In this document: positions 16,168 to 24,905 of the stretch, in pieces
How the letters are laid out: each line of letters begins with the position of its first letter
How positions within the stretch are numbered: position 1 is the stretch's first letter
Source: Sulfuriroseicoccus oceanibius
GTDB taxonomy: Bacteria > Verrucomicrobiota > Verrucomicrobiia > Verrucomicrobiales > SLCJ01
DNA length: 64,000 nt
NCBI RefSeq assembly: GCF_010681825.2
Contig: NZ_CP066776.1
Span: 124,001 to 188,000, forward strand
Reading direction: 5' to 3'
The notes under the pieces: model-generated
Told to the model about the DNA's origin: nothing
Database searches by the model: none
What the model saw: the letters and a program-made list of their open reading frames with translations, nothing else
Made by a program: the position numbers and the translations under genes

Positions 16168-17589
16168 TCACTTGAAATACCCTTCGAGCAAATTCTGCTC
16201 GTCCGGACTCAGCGACTGACGCCACACGCGATCACCGCCCTGCCCCTCGGCGGCGGCTTCCCCACCGGCGCGCGGACCAACCTCCACTCGCTCGACCTCG
16301 CGGTTCTCCAGCGTTTCACCGAGCTTCTCGCCTGGCTGCATACTTCCGTCGCCCTTCAAATGTTCGTCACGCGTCCCGCGCAACTGGCTTTCGTCTTCCT
16401 TCAGTGACATCGGCGCATCGCCGCGCCCGCGGGTCACACCGCCCTCACCTGGCTGGTTTTCACCATCACCTCCAGGCTGCCCCTCCCCCTCGCCGGGACC
16501 GCCACCTTCCTGCTCTAGCAACTGTTCCCACAGCGGCTTCTCGCCCTGCCCTTGGCCGTCCCTCTGCTCTCCGGCTTTTTCCGCCCACTCGCGCAAGTCA
16601 TCCGCCAACTGCTGCGCCTGCTGGGGGTCCATGTTGCGCAATGCCTCGGGCGCCGCTTGCTGCAACCGTTGGGCCAACTCCGGATCAAGCCCCAACGGCT
16701 GGTTCTGCAACTGCTCAATCGCTTGCTGCATCTCGCGCGCCAACTTCTCCCGCGTGGCGTCGTCCAGCTCCTCCATTTCATCGCCAAGCGCACCGGCCAA
16801 ACGTGGCACCAGGTTCCCCGCTCGCGACAAGTTCTGCTCCATGTTCTCCAACCCGGCGTCCAGCAACTGCTCAATACGGTCCGACGTCTCAAGTGACGCG
16901 TGGTCGAACCAATCCCCTACCGGCCGGTCTTCCAGCCGCTCCATTTCGCGCTGCAACGCCTCGATCCGCTCGGGATCCGCTAATTCGTCGAGCACATGAT
17001 CGGCGAGCACTTCATTGATCCGCTCCCACACCGCTGGTCGGTTCGCCACCGGAGCCTCCGCATCGACCGACGCCACAGGCACCACGCCCGCCAGCAGGAA
17101 AAACAACATCGGCACACACAGCATCGCCAGCGTGCGACCTATCCGCCAGCGCACCGGCAGCTTGTGGTCGCGCGACGTCGCATTCGGGTCAGGCCACGCT
17201 CCCACGCCCGCATGCGCGGTGGTCAATGCGTTGTGCAAAGAATGCCCGGCATCCAGCTTCGCCAATGCCTGGTCGCTCGTGATAAACCGCGCCGACGCCC
17301 GACGCCACGACACCAACGCCGCCACCACCAGCAAGCCAGCAGTTCCCGCCACCGGCCACCACCATACCAAGTCCTCGACACGGTTGCGCAGCAGCAACCA
17401 CACCACTCCACCACACAGCAACAGGCCAACCCACCACGGGATGAAGCTCGAAACCCACCACGCCAGGTTCACCCGACGCTTGAGCCGCGTGCCCAGCGTC
17501 GTCCAATAATTCCCACGCACGGTCGACGACGATTCGCAAAATTCCTCGCTGGACGACCATTGGGATGATTGGGGGGAACTCTCGGACAT
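16168..17589 (-). CDS. Three-TM protein with long Gln/Glu/Gly-rich domain
   Basis: A 473-residue protein with hydrophobic segments at about 45-66, 73-91 and 160-178. A long hydrophilic region follows: amphipathic helices rich in Gln, Glu, Leu and Arg (about 205-340) and a Gly/Pro/Glu low-complexity stretch (about 345-385). The organisation recalls DUF4175-like proteins often found beside MoxR/VWA genes. It is upstream of, and in the same direction as, the MoxR cluster, so probably functionally linked. No enzyme motif seen. Confidence 0.75.
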   Translation of the reverse strand: MSESSPQSSQWSSSEEFCESSSTVRGNYWTTLGTRLKRRVNLAWWVSSFIPWWVGLLLCGGVVWLLLRNRVEDLVWWWPVAGTAGLLVVAALVSWRRASARFITSDQALAKLDAGHSLHNALTTAHAGVGAWPDPNATSRDHKLPVRWRIGRTLAMLCVPMLFFLLAGVVPVASVDAEAPVANRPAVWERINEVLADHVLDELADPERIEALQREMERLEDRPVGDWFDHASLETSDRIEQLLDAGLENMEQNLSRAGNLVPRLAGALGDEMEELDDATREKLAREMQQAIEQLQNQPLGLDPELAQRLQQAAPEALRNMDPQQAQQLADDLREWAEKAGEQRDGQGQGEKPLWEQLLEQEGGGPGEGEGQPGGDGENQPGEGGVTRGRGDAPMSLKEDESQLRGTRDEHLKGDGSMQPGEKLGETLENREVERVEVGPRAGGEAAAEGQGGDRVWRQSLSPDEQNLLEGYFK

Positions 17590-17849
17590 GGAAAATCGGT
17601 AGTGATGATGACGCGCCTCTACGCTCGGACATTAGCCTGACGCTTGATGGCACATCAGCGGACTAACAGAACGAACCACAAAGACTGCGGCAGACGCCAG
17701 CCTTTCCTTCATCTGATCCCACCATGGCCGCAAAAACGCGCGGCTTCCACACGCCCACCGGCAAACACATCCGCCCGCCGCAGCGCAGCTCTGCTCAATC
17801 CAAGCAACTCGGGGGTGACAACACGGGAATTCGAGGGAATGATGCGCGC

Positions 17850-18200
17850 ATGGCAAACTCGCTCTTTCCGCAAACCATTCAAGCCATCGGCAATGAAATC
17901 GCCATCATTTGGAATGACGGCAAGGAAGACTATTTCCCGATGTCGTTGTTGAGGGAGAAATCCCCATCGGCAGAGAACACTGGGGAAACGGATCTGCTCG
18001 GCAACCGAATCGGCGGCCCGACCGGCCCTCAGGACCACAGTAATGTCACGGTCACCGGATGGCAGATCGTCGGCGGTTACGCGGTCGCGTTCAGCTTCAG
18101 CGACGGCCATCGCACCGGGCTTTTCGGCTTCGACTACCTGCGCGCCATTGCACCGGACCCGGACGGCCCGCAACCATGCAAGCCGTGCCACGACGAGTAA
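17850..18200 (+). CDS. DUF971 domain protein
   Basis: A 116-residue protein with the DUF971 (gamma-butyrobetaine-hydroxylase N-terminal-like) pattern: IAIIWNDGKEDYFPMSLLR and later VGGYAVAFSFSDGHRTGLFGFDYLRAI. It ends CKPCHDE. The start at 17850 is preceded by GAGGGA; an upstream ATG at 17724 would add 42 basic low-complexity residues. DUF971 proteins are associated with Fe-S cluster assembly or Mrp-type scaffolds, but no such gene is adjacent, so function is unassigned. Confidence 0.82.
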   Translation: MANSLFPQTIQAIGNEIAIIWNDGKEDYFPMSLLREKSPSAENTGETDLLGNRIGGPTGPQDHSNVTVTGWQIVGGYAVAFSFSDGHRTGLFGFDYLRAIAPDPDGPQPCKPCHDE

Positions 18201-18821
18201 TCACTCGCTACCGCACGGTTAGACCGCCGTCTCGCTCCTCTGAATCGGCGCAAGCTCCCATCGCGAAGCGATGCCTTCCCGGTTAGCCCCCATTTTCAAC
18301 TGGGGGTGCGCTCGCCAAATCGACCTCGCGCCGAAGGTGCGGTGTAGATCGCTCAGAATCGCGTGGGATAAACCGTCCCTCCGGGACGAAACATGCCTAG
18401 CTGCACCGCCCTGCGGTTAAAACCGCAGGCTAACCAGTAAACCGTTGCTCAGCAACGCACGCCCCATAGCACCCATCCAATTCCGATGGGCACCCGCAGC
18501 AGACATTCGCCTGCATCCTCGCCGCACCGAGACGCCACGATCCGGTTTCAGTCGCCCCGTCTTCCTCGCGCGGAACGCTCTACAATGGCCCACTGAAACC
18601 AGATGGCGGCACCCAAAGACCCGCTCGCACAGCCCCTCATCAGCGCCAGCGGCGCAACACAACACAGCCCATGGCAACGCCATGGGATATCGCCCGCCAA
18701 ATCAACGAGCCCCGCAGGGGCGGCATAATAAAACTCCCGCCGTCTCGCCCTCTCCTAATTCGGAGCCAGGCGCAAAAACAGGCAATCACTGAAATCTACA
18801 AACAAGCAAACTTCCCCCGCC
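18201..18821. other. 621-bp intergenic region with hairpin array
   Basis: Lies between convergent DUF971 and PhnA genes. Seven short hairpins are spread over 18259-18721. No reading frame with protein-like composition was found. No T-run follows the hairpins directly. Confidence 0.6.
18259..18721. repeat. Array of REP-like hairpins
   Basis: CATCGC-GAA-GCGATG (18259-18273); CCCCCA-TTTTCAAC-TGGGGG (18287-18306); CGTCCC-TCC-GGGACG (18374-18388); CCTGCGGTT-AA-AACCGCAGG (18410-18429); GTTGCT-C-AGCAAC (18444-18456); CCCATGGC-AAC-GCCATGGG (18668-18686); GCCCC-GCA-GGGGC (18709-18721). They resemble transposase-less REP sequences. The middle four lie within 185 bp. Confidence 0.55.
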
Positions 18822-19154
18822 CTACTTCATCACCTTCTTCACGAACTGTGCTTTGAGACCAATGGAAATACCGTCCATCTTACAACTGATCTCATGGTCG
18901 CCATCGACGAGGCGGATCGGCTTTGATTTGGTGCCGCTCTTGAGCACCTTCGACGTACCGGTGAGCTTCTTGTCCTTGATCATGGCCACGATATCACCGT
19001 CGGCCAGGACGTTGCCGTAGGCATCCTTCACCACACGGGCCTCAGGCCCGCTTTCCTCCTTCGCCCACTCGTGGCCACAGGTCACACATTCGTACTTGTC
19101 GGGAAGGTCGAGCACGTCATCCATTGTGCACATCGGGCAGGTCATCTTTTCCAT
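18822..19154 (-). CDS. phnA: PhnA-family zinc-ribbon protein
   Basis: A 110-residue protein. N-terminal zinc ribbon with CPMC at 6-9 and CVTCGHEW at 23-30; C-terminal PhnA domain with VVKDAYGNVLADGDIVAMIKD and KGTKSKPIRLVDGDHEISCKMDG-like sequence. The family name comes from the phosphonate operon, but most members are of unclear function and stand alone, as here. Read from ATG 19154; the frame opens upstream at a weaker start. It follows tsf beyond a strong terminator, so it is a separate transcript. Confidence 0.9.
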   Translation of the reverse strand: MEKMTCPMCTMDDVLDLPDKYECVTCGHEWAKEESGPEARVVKDAYGNVLADGDIVAMIKDKKLTGTSKVLKSGTKSKPIRLVDGDHEISCKMDGISIGLKAQFVKKVMK

Positions 19155-19240
19155 CACGCAAAGAAGCACCCACCGCTGTCGCGGGCAACAACCAATCCCC
19201 TGTTGCCCCAGCGATGGTTCCCACCACCGACAATCAGATC

Positions 19241-19281
19241 AAAAAAATGCGCCCGGCCGGCACTGAATGCCAACCGGGCGC
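19241..19281 (-). terminator. Intrinsic terminator of rpsB-tsf
   Basis: GCGCCCGG (19249-19256) pairs perfectly with CCGGGCGC (19274-19281); in the minus orientation the stem is followed by seven T residues. Confidence 0.85.
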
Positions 19282-19314
19282 AAAATAGATATCGGAGATC
19301 CGACAAGGGGAGGC

Positions 19315-20193
19315 TTAGCCACCCACTGCGAAACGCACGAAGCGCTTCACGGTCAGGCTGCCGCCAGCTGCCTTACCGGTGGTCTCAACGAGCTTACCAA
19401 CGGTGGTGTCAGGGTCCTTAACGAAGCCCTGCTCAAGCAAGCAGATCTGAGCGAAGAACTTGTTGATCTTACCGTCGACGATCTTGTCGCGGATCTGCTC
19501 AGGCTTCGACTTCACTTCGTCGGAGTCAGCAAGGATTGCGCGCTCCTTCTCGACTTCCTCAGCTGGGATGTCTTCGCGAGCGATGCCCTGTGGGTTGATC
19601 GCAGCGATGTGAAGGGTGATGTCCTTGGCGAGGGTGCGCACAGCGTCGTTGTCGATCACTGCCACCGAGTCACCGACGAGCTCAACGAGCACGCCCACCT
19701 TACCGCCCATGTGGAGGTAGCTGGTAAGCGATCCTGCTTCGCTGGTCTGGAAACGAGCGACGTTACGGATGACGATGTTTTCACCGACTTCAGCGATCTT
19801 TGCTTTGACCACTTCTTCGATGGAGTCACCGCTTGGGTGCTGCGATGCGAGGAATGCCTCGACGTTGTTGTCGGCACCGTCGCAGTCGAGAGCAAGCTGG
19901 GTGATCTCGGATGCGAAGTTCTGGAAGTTGTCGTTCTTGGCAACGAAGTCGGTTTCGCAGCTCACTTCAACGAGCACAGCGGTCTTGCCGTCAGCGGAAA
20001 CCGCAGCATTGATGGTACCTTCAGCAGCAACGCGGTCAGCCTTCTTACCAGCTTTGGCGATGCCCTTTTTGCGGAGGATTTCTTCTGCAAGATCCAAGTC
20101 ACCCTCAGCTTCGGTGAGTGCCTTCTTACAATCCATCATGCCTGCGTTCGTCTTGCGACGCAGCTCCATAACCTGTGATGCGGAAATAGCCAT
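19315..20193 (-). CDS. tsf: Elongation factor Ts
   Basis: A 292-residue nucleotide-exchange factor for EF-Tu. The UBA-like N-terminus reads SASQVMELRRKTNAGMMDCKKALTEAEGDLDLAEEILRKKG, with the EF-Ts core EVSCETDFVAKNDNF at about 80. Start set at ATG 20193, the conserved family start; an upstream frame adds 15 unlikely residues. It lies 133 bases downstream of rpsB in the standard rpsB-tsf order. A hairpin in that gap may attenuate tsf. Confidence 0.97.
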   Translation of the reverse strand: MAISASQVMELRRKTNAGMMDCKKALTEAEGDLDLAEEILRKKGIAKAGKKADRVAAEGTINAAVSADGKTAVLVEVSCETDFVAKNDNFQNFASEITQLALDCDGADNNVEAFLASQHPSGDSIEEVVKAKIAEVGENIVIRNVARFQTSEAGSLTSYLHMGGKVGVLVELVGDSVAVIDNDAVRTLAKDITLHIAAINPQGIAREDIPAEEVEKERAILADSDEVKSKPEQIRDKIVDGKINKFFAQICLLEQGFVKDPDTTVGKLVETTGKAAGGSLTVKRFVRFAVGG

Positions 20194-20280
20194 AGTTCTG
20201 TGAATATTGGGAATGGTTGGTGGGGTAACTAGTGCCACCCTCTCAGGGCCGAATCAGCCCACAAAAAAGAAACATGCCGC

Positions 20281-20311
20281 GCCGGCGGGTGGAGAAGCTC
20301 CATCCGCCGGC
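20281..20311 (-). promoter_or_regulatory. Long hairpin in the rpsB-tsf gap
   Basis: A 14-bp stem (GCCGGCGGGTGGAG with CTCCATCCGCCGGC, one G-T pair) and a 3-nt AAG loop. It lies 15 bases after the rpsB stop on the transcript. The T-run after it is ten bases away and interrupted, so partial termination, attenuation or 3'-end protection is more likely than a full terminator. Confidence 0.55.
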
Positions 20312-20326
20312 GGGCGAAGAATCCAA

Positions 20327-21022
20327 TTAGGCAGGGACGACGTCCTTGCTGTTGGCGATGATCTGGTCGGCCAGGTTCTGAAGCAGAACGCGGATCGAAC
20401 GGATCGCATCGTCGTTACCCGGGATTGGGTAGTCGATCTTGCCTGGGTCGGCGTTCGAGTCGACGATCGCCACCACAGGAATTCCGAGGCGGGTCGCCTC
20501 AGCAACTGCGATGCTCTCACGAGCGGAGTCAACGATCACGAGTGCGTCTGGAAGACCACCCATGTCACGGATACCTGCGAGGTTGCGGGTAAGCTTCTCA
20601 CGCTCACGACCGAGGGAGGCGAGCTCCTTCTTGGACATCGACTTGAAGTCAGGCGACTTCTCGATGTTCTCGAGGTCGTTGAGGCGCTTGATCGAGCCCT
20701 TGATGGTCTCGAAGTTGGTCAGCATACCACCGAGCCAGCGGTGGTTGACGTAGAACTGACCGCATGCTTCGGCAGCCTGGCGGACGGACTCCTGGGCCTG
20801 GCGCTTGCAGCCGACGAAAAGGATCTTCTTGTTCTTGCCAGCGAGTTCACCAAGGAACGCGGCAGCTTTGTCGAGGCACTTAACGGTTTCTTCAACGTTG
20901 ATGATATGAATGCCACCGCGCTTCTGCAGCAGGTAAGGCTTCATCTTCGGGTGCCACTTCTTGCTCTGGTGACCGTAGTGGACACCGGCTTCGACGAGTT
21001 GTGTAACGAGATCGTTGATCAT
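20327..21022 (-). CDS. rpsB: 30S ribosomal protein S2
   Basis: A 231-residue ribosomal protein. Start at ATG 21022 is fixed by a strong Shine-Dalgarno (AAGGAGGA) and by the conserved N-terminus ([22 protein letters not shown]). The S2 signatures [19 protein letters not shown] and [13 protein letters not shown] are present. First gene of rpsB-tsf; the 218 bases upstream should hold its promoter and leader. Confidence 0.98.
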   Translation of the reverse strand: MINDLVTQLVEAGVHYGHQSKKWHPKMKPYLLQKRGGIHIINVEETVKCLDKAAAFLGELAGKNKKILFVGCKRQAQESVRQAAEACGQFYVNHRWLGGMLTNFETIKGSIKRLNDLENIEKSPDFKSMSKKELASLGREREKLTRNLAGIRDMGGLPDALVIVDSARESIAVAEATRLGIPVVAIVDSNADPGKIDYPIPGNDDAIRSIRVLLQNLADQIIANSKDVVPA

Positions 21023-21027
21023 AGTAG

Positions 21028-21036
21028 GGTTCCTCC
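21028..21036 (-). promoter_or_regulatory. Strong ribosome binding site of rpsB
   Basis: AAGGAGGA about seven bases before the rpsB ATG at 21022. It stands out because most genes in this window lack such a motif. Confidence 0.8.
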
Positions 21037-21241
21037 TTAATTCAGGATGGATATTGGTTTCCGAAGCCCGTCGCGTTATCTCTTTCCCACGGAAATGCGC
21101 GCCGAATCGGCACTCAAACCCGCGGGGCTCCGGTAGTTTGCGACGGAAAGAGGGACGGCACCATTGGCCAGCATCCCCCGTAGCGCAACCGAAAATCCTC
21201 ATCATCAAGGAGCCAGACGCACTACCCGCCCCCAACCTCCG

Positions 21242-22207
21242 TCAATCCGCCGCCTCAACCGCAGCCAACGTGGCCAACTGCGCATCGATTTCCTCCATCG
21301 GCAACCGCGCGCCAATCAACACCATCACCGGCCCGGTCTGCGGCTGAACTTCCAACGGAATCACCGTCGGCTTGCGCTCACCTTCCACCCGCTGGAACAA
21401 ATGCGGTGCGCCTCCGTCCTCGAAAAAGCACACCCCTTTCACCCGCACCACCTCATCGGGCATCTCAGCCACCAGGCTCACCAATGCATCGCGGTCGACG
21501 ACCGGCGGCAAGCTCCGCTCGGCACTGGCAAAATGGTGGTCGGAGTGATGATGGTGGCCATGCCCGTGACCACCGCAGCACTCGCAATCGTCACCGTGAG
21601 ATTCCACGACCGCCCGTGGTGCGTCCATCGAGCCCAAGCGCTCCGCCAATGGCGCAACCTCACCGTGGTAGATCTCGGCGCCCATTTTCTCCAAGGCCGC
21701 CACCACCTGGTCGCGACGCTCGGGCTTCACCTCATCCACCCGCGTGACCCAGGCCAACCCTGCGGTCACCAATTGGCTACGTTCCAAGCGGTTGTGCCAA
21801 AGCCTGCGCTGCCACCGATTGGCATCGACCGTCGAAACCTGCACAGGAGGTGAAAAGCGACCAGCCCGACGGTCCATCGCCAACAACTCCACCAGCTCAA
21901 GCGCATCGGTCGTGCCATTCGCCTCAACCAACACCATCGTCCCCTCCTCCTCGGGGACCCGCTCGAGCGCATCGAACAGCTCGTCACGCGAATCGCAACA
22001 AACGCAGCTCCCGTGGATCGGTTCTACCAAATCCGTCAGCGCAGCCAACCGTGCGGAGTCCACATCCGCATTCTTGTAGTCATTCAAGATGACATGCGGA
22101 CGCCGCCCCATCCCGCCAAGCACCGGCAACAACTTCTCCAACAAGGTCGTCTTGCCCGAACCAAGAAACCCAATCAACAAAACCAACGGTGTGCGCGCTT
22201 GCTTCAT
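21242..22207 (-). CDS. CobW/COG0523-family GTPase with His-rich loop
   Basis: A 321-residue G3E GTPase, a putative metal chaperone. Walker A GFLGSGKTT at 13-21; the metal-binding motif is CVCC at 68-71 (the family usually has CxCC). A Cys/His-rich insertion lies near 200-222 (CECCGGHGHGHHHHSDHH). A CobW C-terminal domain (about 230-321) follows. COG0523 proteins often deliver zinc to client enzymes, and the His-rich loop fits that role. No Zur site or metal-transport gene was seen nearby. Confidence 0.9.
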   Translation of the reverse strand: MKQARTPLVLLIGFLGSGKTTLLEKLLPVLGGMGRRPHVILNDYKNADVDSARLAALTDLVEPIHGSCVCCDSRDELFDALERVPEEEGTMVLVEANGTTDALELVELLAMDRRAGRFSPPVQVSTVDANRWQRRLWHNRLERSQLVTAGLAWVTRVDEVKPERRDQVVAALEKMGAEIYHGEVAPLAERLGSMDAPRAVVESHGDDCECCGGHGHGHHHHSDHHFASAERSLPPVVDRDALVSLVAEMPDEVVRVKGVCFFEDGGAPHLFQRVEGERKPTVIPLEVQPQTGPVMVLIGARLPMEEIDAQLATLAAVEAAD

Positions 22208-22287
22208 ACCCGCATTTCATAATGCCCAGCCCCACACCGACTCAACCCCAATCGCCCCGCCACGAGAGAATCCACCCGCGCTCCACA

Positions 22288-22689
22288 TCAATGCACTGCG
22301 GTGATATTCCGCCGCACACAGTACATCGCCCGCGCCCAATCGGAGCGGCTGACCTCGTAGTCGGTACTGCCCGTGTCGCGCTCGGCCGCACCGACCTTCT
22401 GCGCCTCGAACTCATAGACCGTCTGAACCAACTCCTCGAACAACGAGGAAAGGTAAATCCCTTCCGCAGACCACATAAAATGAGGCGCACGCTTGCCGCT
22501 GCTCACGGTGGACACCGCACTCTCAATCACCTTAGCCACCCACTCAGCCTGGAAAAACAATCCGGCATCGGAGGCACTGGCGTAGAACTCATCCAAAATC
22601 TGGTAGATCCGCTCGACGATCGGCACGGACGGATCTCCGTCCCGACGCAGCTCGTGCAGCAGGTCAATCCGTAGTAATGGCCGAATCAT
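22288..22689 (-). CDS. Hypothetical protein
   Basis: A 133-residue cytoplasmic, mostly helical protein from ATG 22689 (MIRPLLRIDLLHELRRDGD). Another ATG at 22752 would add 21 residues. No recognised domain. Features: acidic helix with FEELVQTVYEFEAQKV, and a C-terminal basic segment (SDWARAMYCVRRNI). Lies downstream of the lipocalin gene, same direction, with a 158-base gap. Confidence 0.6.
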   Translation of the reverse strand: MIRPLLRIDLLHELRRDGDPSVPIVERIYQILDEFYASASDAGLFFQAEWVAKVIESAVSTVSSGKRAPHFMWSAEGIYLSSLFEELVQTVYEFEAQKVGAAERDTGSTDYEVSRSDWARAMYCVRRNITAVH

Positions 22690-22847
22690 AAGACGAGAAG
22701 GGGGAAATCGGGAGGGTTCTGGAGCGACGAAATCGCACCGACCGCGGAACATACACGGCTGGTACCGATTGATCAATCATATTCCGCAACCAAACAGAAC
22801 CCCACCTTCACGCCAACCCACTCAATATCAAGTAGCCACAGCGCCAC

Positions 22848-23423
22848 TCAACGAAACAAACGTTTGACTTCGCCATGCTCCACCCACACCAACGCATCTG
22901 TATCATAGCCAAGCGCTTTCGCCGTTTCGACAAAGTGCTTTTTGCGTGCATCACTCACTTTCGGCGACCTGGCCAACAGCCACAGATACTTGCGCCCCGG
23001 CCCCGTGATGTACGCCCACTGATATCCTTTTTGGTCCAATCCAAACACGCGATAGCCACCGTAGAACGGCCCGAAAAACGACACTTTAAGATCCGCCACG
23101 TCCGAGTCACCGATAAACAACGCCTTCCCCTCGGCCTCCTTCCACTTACCCTTGGCTTTGGCAAAACCGCGGTTCAGCACCTTCACCGAGCCATCCTCGC
23201 GCAGCGTATACTCCGCTGAGATCTCTGTCAGCCCCCGCTCGAACCGATTTTCCAACCGAGCGATCTCGTACCACTTCCCCATGTAACGGGACACTTCAAA
23301 GTCAGTCACCGGATCCGGTCCCTCCACCTCCTCTTCCGGTCCACAGCCAGACAGCAACACCCCCGCCAGCAATGCACACAAGCCAACGCCCAATCGTTTG
23401 ATCTTCCGTTCTGCAGTCTTCAT
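22848..23423 (-). CDS. blc: Outer-membrane lipocalin (Blc family)
   Basis: A 191-residue lipoprotein. Signal and lipobox LLSGC place Cys27 as the lipidated residue. The lipocalin core begins with YMGKWYEIARLENRFERGL, the Blc GxW motif region, and continues with the usual strands (ISAEYTLREDGSVKVLNRG, VSFFGPFYGGYRVFGLD). Blc proteins bind fatty acids or lysophospholipids and are tied to envelope maintenance. Divergent from metY; the 107-base gap is their shared promoter region. Confidence 0.93.
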   Translation of the reverse strand: MKTAERKIKRLGVGLCALLAGVLLSGCGPEEEVEGPDPVTDFEVSRYMGKWYEIARLENRFERGLTEISAEYTLREDGSVKVLNRGFAKAKGKWKEAEGKALFIGDSDVADLKVSFFGPFYGGYRVFGLDQKGYQWAYITGPGRKYLWLLARSPKVSDARKKHFVETAKALGYDTDALVWVEHGEVKRLFR

Positions 23424-23530
23424 CCCTCCACCCTACGACCAATCACCGACGGCGAAAACCTTTAACCGACCTCACGCTTCCGTGCGATTTTCACTTCCCC
23501 TCGCTAAAAATGCGGGATAAGTCATCCACC

Positions 23531-24820
23531 ATGAAAACTGAAACCATTTGCCTCCACGGCGGCCACTCGCCGGACAGCGCGACCAACGCACGCGCAGTGC
23601 CCGTCTACCGCACCAGCTCGTTCACATTCGACAACACCGAGCATGCTGCCAACCTTTTCGCTCTCAAGGAGCTGGGTAACATTTACACCCGTCTGATGAA
23701 CCCAACCACCGACGTCCTCGAGAAGCGCGTCGCGTTGTTGGAAGGCGCTCACGAGATGGCTGGCCTCGGCCACGCATCCGGCACCGCTGCCATTTTCAAC
23801 TCGATCATCAACCTCGCCCAGGCCGGAGATAACATCGTCTCAGCCCGCAACCTCTACGGCGGAACCTACACTCAGTTCAACGACATCCTGCCAGCACTCG
23901 GCATCGAAGTCCGCCTCATCGACTCGACAAACCCGGAAAACTTCGCCGCCGCGATCGATAGCAAAACCCGTGCATTGTTCTGCGAAACCGTGTCAAACCC
24001 GGCTCTCGAAGTCACCGACCTCGACGCGGTCGGCGATATCGCCAAGGCACACGGCATCCCGCTGATCGTTGACTCCACTTTCTCCACCCCATACCTCACC
24101 AAGCCACTCGACCACGGCGCGGACATCGTCGTCCACTCGCTGACCAAGTGGTTCGGCGGTCACGGCGCGGGCATCGGTGGCATCGTCGTTGATTCCGGCC
24201 GCTTCAACTGGGCGGGTGGCAACCACCCACTCTTCGACAACCCAGACACCTCGTACCACGGCCTGCGCTGGGGTCACGACCTTCCGGAGCCACTGCTCCC
24301 ACTCGCCTACATCCTGCGCATGCGCACCGTGCCATTGCGTAACCTCGGTGCGTGCATTGCTCCGGATAACTCATGGTTCCTCCTTCAAGGGATCGAAACC
24401 CTGCCACTGCGCATGGAGCGCCACTGCGAAAACTCACTCGCAGTCGCCAAGCACCTCAAGGATCACCCAAGCGTGGAGTGGGTCCGCTACCCAGGTTTGG
24501 AAGACGACCCGGAATACGAGCGCAACCTCAAGTACCTCCGCGGCAAAGGCGGATCGATGGTTGTCTTCGGCATCAAAGGCGGTGCCGCAGCCGGATCGAA
24601 GTTCATCGATTCGCTCGGTCTCTTCTCACACCTCGCCAACGTCGGCGACGCCAAGAGCCTCGCCATCCACCCGGCATCGACCACCCACTCGCAGCTCAAC
24701 GCCGAGCAGCAAGCCGCCGGTGGCATCTCGCCTGAGCTCGTCCGCCTCTCCGTCGGCATCGAGCACATCGACGACATCCTCGCCGATATCGACCAGGCCC
24801 TTGCGGAAGCGACCAAATAA
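23531..24820 (+). CDS. metY: O-acetylhomoserine sulfhydrylase (MetY-type)
   Basis: A 429-residue PLP enzyme that makes homocysteine from O-acetylhomoserine and sulfide. Start at ATG 23531; the frame extends seven residues upstream without a Shine-Dalgarno. Motifs: PLP lysine Lys206 in HSLTKWFGGH; PVYRTSSF; GSIHPASTTHSQLN-like end (AIHPASTTHSQL). Typical length for the MetY group rather than MetB/MetC. No SAM riboswitch was recognised upstream. Convergent with argJ. Confidence 0.94.
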   Translation: MKTETICLHGGHSPDSATNARAVPVYRTSSFTFDNTEHAANLFALKELGNIYTRLMNPTTDVLEKRVALLEGAHEMAGLGHASGTAAIFNSIINLAQAGDNIVSARNLYGGTYTQFNDILPALGIEVRLIDSTNPENFAAAIDSKTRALFCETVSNPALEVTDLDAVGDIAKAHGIPLIVDSTFSTPYLTKPLDHGADIVVHSLTKWFGGHGAGIGGIVVDSGRFNWAGGNHPLFDNPDTSYHGLRWGHDLPEPLLPLAYILRMRTVPLRNLGACIAPDNSWFLLQGIETLPLRMERHCENSLAVAKHLKDHPSVEWVRYPGLEDDPEYERNLKYLRGKGGSMVVFGIKGGAAAGSKFIDSLGLFSHLANVGDAKSLAIHPASTTHSQLNAEQQAAGGISPELVRLSVGIEHIDDILADIDQALAEATK

Positions 24821-24840
24821 CCGCTACTCCGAATAAACAA

Positions 24841-24884
24841 TCAGCCCCCGCTCGATCTCATCGGGCGGGGGCTGATTTGTTTCT
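24841..24884. terminator. Bidirectional terminator between metY and argJ
   Basis: TCAGCCCCCGC (24841-24851) pairs with GCGGGGGCTGA (24865-24875), followed on the plus strand by TTTGTTTCT. The minus side has a weaker T-rich stretch (TGTTTATT). Confidence 0.8.
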
Positions 24885-24905
24885 AAAGCTTACCGGAGTT
24901 CAATC

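Noticed and set aside
23424-23530. SAM riboswitch upstream of metY
   Set aside because: No SAM-I or SAM-II core motif was recognised in this 107-base gap.
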